From Tectiglobus sp965224045 (GTDB lineage Bacteria > Pseudomonadota > Alphaproteobacteria > Rhizobiales > Hyphomicrobiaceae), in the NCBI GenBank assembly GCA_965224045.1, contig CBDCYD010000015.1:1116001-1180000 (forward strand): 64,000 nucleotides of DNA. The letters run 5' to 3'. Positions 62,197-64,000 of the stretch are shown here, one piece after another. The notes below the pieces were generated by a model that was not told where the DNA came from, searched no databases, and saw nothing but the letters and a program-made list of their open reading frames with translations. Every line of letters starts with the position of its first letter. The first letter of the stretch is position 1. Made by a program: the position numbers and the translations under genes.

Positions 62197-63017
62197 TGAA
62201 CCAGGTTCTGGGAGAAGCCGCACCGATTTCCGCCGAGAACCGTATCAGCGACGAGATTCTGCTCAAGGCCGACAATGTCTCGCTGTCCTTCGGCGGTGTC
62301 AAAGCCATCCAGAACGTCAGCTTTGACATCCGAAGGGGTGAGATCAGAGCGATCATCGGCCCGAACGGGGCCGGCAAGACGTCGATGCTGAACAGCATCA
62401 ACGGATTTTACCACCCGCAGGAAGGAACGATCACGTACCTGGGGCAGACGCGCCGGCGCATGCGCCCCTACATCGCTGCCACGCAGGGGATCGCGCGGAC
62501 CTTTCAGAACGTCGCACTGTTTCGCGGCATGTCGACCCTCGACAACATCATTTCGGGGCGCACGCTCAAGATGAAGACCGGATTGTTCTGGCAGATGCTG
62601 CGCAAAGGGCCGGCCGAGGAAGAAGAGTTCCGCCACCGCGAATTCGTCGAACACATCATTGATTTCCTTGAGATCCAGTCAATTCGCCGAACGCCGGTCG
62701 GCCGCCTGCCCTACGGCCTGCAAAAGCGGGTCGAACTGGGCCGCGCCCTGGCGATGGAGCCGACGCTGCTGCTGCTCGACGAACCGATGGCCGGCATGAA
62801 CCTCGAAGAAAAGCGCGACATGAGCCGCTTTATTATCGACGCAAACGAGCAGCTCGGCACCACGATCGCGCTGATCGAGCACGATATGGGGGTCGTGATG
62901 GACCTCTCCGACCGCATCGCCGTCCTCGACCATGGTGAACTGATCGCAGACGGTTCACCGACAGACGTCCAGTCGAACCAGGATGTCATCGACGCGTATC
63001 TCGGCGTTTCGCACTAG
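62196..63017 (+). CDS. livG: ABC transporter ATP-binding protein (LivG type)
   Basis: A 273-residue ATPase of the branched-chain amino acid type transporters. Walker A is GPNGAGKTS, the signature region LPYGLQKRVELGRAL, Walker B LLLLDEPMAGMN, and the switch His lies in LIEHDM. ARTFQNVALFRGMSTLDNI is typical of LivG. The start overlaps the acyl-CoA ligase stop by one base. With a ligase partner the substrate is more likely an aromatic or aliphatic acid than an amino acid (inference). Confidence 0.92.
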   Translation: MNQVLGEAAPISAENRISDEILLKADNVSLSFGGVKAIQNVSFDIRRGEIRAIIGPNGAGKTSMLNSINGFYHPQEGTITYLGQTRRRMRPYIAATQGIARTFQNVALFRGMSTLDNIISGRTLKMKTGLFWQMLRKGPAEEEEFRHREFVEHIIDFLEIQSIRRTPVGRLPYGLQKRVELGRALAMEPTLLLLDEPMAGMNLEEKRDMSRFIIDANEQLGTTIALIEHDMGVVMDLSDRIAVLDHGELIADGSPTDVQSNQDVIDAYLGVSH

Positions 63018-63028
63018 GGCCCTGAAAC

Positions 63029-63985
63029 ATGGAAATTCTACATCAGGTATTCGTCCAACCATTCCTGGAGATGGGCGGCGCGCCGGACCTGCTGGTGCAG
63101 GTGATTTGGGAAGGTTTCGTCGCCGGCATCCTCTACGCGTTGATCGCGCTCGGTTTGGTCCTGATCTTCAAGGCCTCCGGGATTTTCAATTTTGCCCAGG
63201 GCATCATGGTGGTGTTCGGCGCCCTCGGCCTAGTGACGCTGTATGAAATCGGTGTGCCGGCATGGCTCGCGATCCTGTTGTCGATCGCGATGATGTTCGT
63301 GCTTGCCGTGGTTGTTGAACGCGTCGTGTTCCGGCCGCTGGTCAACCAGCCGGATATCATCCTGTTCATGGCCGCCATCGGTCTCAATACATTCCTCATC
63401 GGCTTTGGCGAAACAATATTCGGCGGCGAGCCGAAAACGATGATCACCGAGGAAATCGGCCTGCCCACAGGCTCAACCGAGGTCGAAATGCTGGGCGGGC
63501 TGGTCGTCTTTCAGCACATCGATGTCGCGGCGGCGGTGATTGCGGCGCTGATGGTGACCGGGCTTGCCGTTTTCTTCAACAAGTCGAAGATCGGACGGGC
63601 GCTCAGAGCGGTGGCTGACGATCACCAGGCGGCGATGTCGGTTGGCATCACGCTACAGCAGATCTGGGTGATCGTGTGGTTTGCGGCCGGCATCGTGGCA
63701 CTGGTCACCGGCATCATGTGGGGCGCGCGCTCGGACGTGTCGTTCGCGCTGGAGGTCGTGGCCTTGAAGGCTCTGCCGGTGCTCATCCTGGGCGGCTTCA
63801 CGTCGATCCCCGGCGCGATTATCGGCGGCCTCATCATCGGCATCTCCGAGAAAATCGCGGAGTTTTACTGGGGGCCGATGCTCGGCGGCTCGATTGAGAG
63901 CTGGGTTCCCTACTTCGTGGCGCTATTGTTCCTGTGGTTCAGGCCGCAAGGCCTCTTCGGCGAAAAGATCATCGAACGGATTTAG
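63029..63985 (+). CDS. livH: branched-chain amino acid type ABC permease (LivH type)
   Basis: A 318-residue inner-membrane permease with about eight hydrophobic helices. Typical LivH features are GILYALIALGLVLIFKASGIFNFAQG near the N-terminus, the EAA-like loop RALRAVADDHQAAMSVGI, and LKALPVLILGGFTSIPGAIIGGLIIG. It follows livG by 11 bases. An AGGAGAG after its stop announces another gene, presumably the LivM permease, that starts beyond the window. Confidence 0.92.
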   Translation: MEILHQVFVQPFLEMGGAPDLLVQVIWEGFVAGILYALIALGLVLIFKASGIFNFAQGIMVVFGALGLVTLYEIGVPAWLAILLSIAMMFVLAVVVERVVFRPLVNQPDIILFMAAIGLNTFLIGFGETIFGGEPKTMITEEIGLPTGSTEVEMLGGLVVFQHIDVAAAVIAALMVTGLAVFFNKSKIGRALRAVADDHQAAMSVGITLQQIWVIVWFAAGIVALVTGIMWGARSDVSFALEVVALKALPVLILGGFTSIPGAIIGGLIIGISEKIAEFYWGPMLGGSIESWVPYFVALLFLWFRPQGLFGEKIIERI

Positions 63986-64000
63986 GAGAGCGAGAACAGA

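Noticed and set aside
1..64000. tRNA, rRNA, CRISPR arrays, prophage or integrase genes
   Set aside because: Looked for conserved TpsiC-like boxes, regular spaced repeats and recombinase motifs on both strands; none was convincing.

Overview
The window is a GC-rich chromosomal segment of an alphaproteobacterium, most probably of the Hyphomicrobiales (Rhizobiales). The strongest evidence is the right-hand block, which runs carD-like regulator, fdxA, S4-domain protein, Suv3-like helicase, DUF3108 protein, rpmB, phytase-like esterase, cobT, cobS, J-domain protein and bolA; I recall this order as typical of that group. DUF1127, PrmA, a fused TAXI-type TRAP permease and Liv-type ABC genes fit as well. 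I saw no tRNA, rRNA, CRISPR array, phage gene or transposase. Species cannot be named from the sequence.

Layout. 1-7.8 kb: the end of a glutathione S-transferase, a 2-keto-4-pentenoate hydratase-like enzyme, a gamma-glutamylcyclotransferase-like protein, a small membrane protein, an FMN/Fe-S glutamate-synthase-like enzyme and a very large AsmA protein. 7.76-8.30 kb is non-coding and holds three successive inverted-repeat structures. 8.3-16 kb: gamma-glutamyltransferase-like protein, an SDR without the usual catalytic residues, rpe and gph, a membrane protein and a UvrD/PcrA helicase. 16-30 kb: a membrane J-domain protein, a beta-helix membrane protein, a TAXI-TRAP transporter, a DUF3754 protein coupled to prmA, DUF1127, an Xaa-Pro aminopeptidase and an autotransporter-barrel protein.

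30-38.6 kb is a catabolic cluster for methylated amines, all on the minus strand. It contains an XRE-cupin regulator behind a near-perfect AT-rich palindrome, two tandem dimethylglycine/sarcosine dehydrogenase-like flavoproteins, an MttB-family methyltransferase without an amber codon and, just upstream, a TauD-type dioxygenase. The downstream flavoprotein carries two single-base insertions about 40 bases apart; removing both restores a full 813-residue protein. 38.7-43.2 kb encodes an RND efflux pump, followed by a nuclease-fold protein that seems to have lost catalytic residues. 44.3-58 kb is the conserved core block; its CarD protein carries a long Lys/Ala-rich histone-H1-like extension. 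58-64 kb holds a GST, an SDR and the start of an operon joining an acyl-CoA ligase to Liv-type ABC transporter genes that continues past the edge.

The main non-coding signals are a dispersed element of about 120 bp with a 24-nt-arm hairpin (two full copies and one truncated copy), two related 16-bp inverted repeats flanking one of those copies, palindromic or direct-repeat operator candidates near the amine cluster and bolA, and two short tandem repeats. No complete new defence or mobile system is visible. The items most worth following are the repeat families, the frameshifted flavoprotein with its operator, the CarD fusion and the SDR with a degenerate active site.
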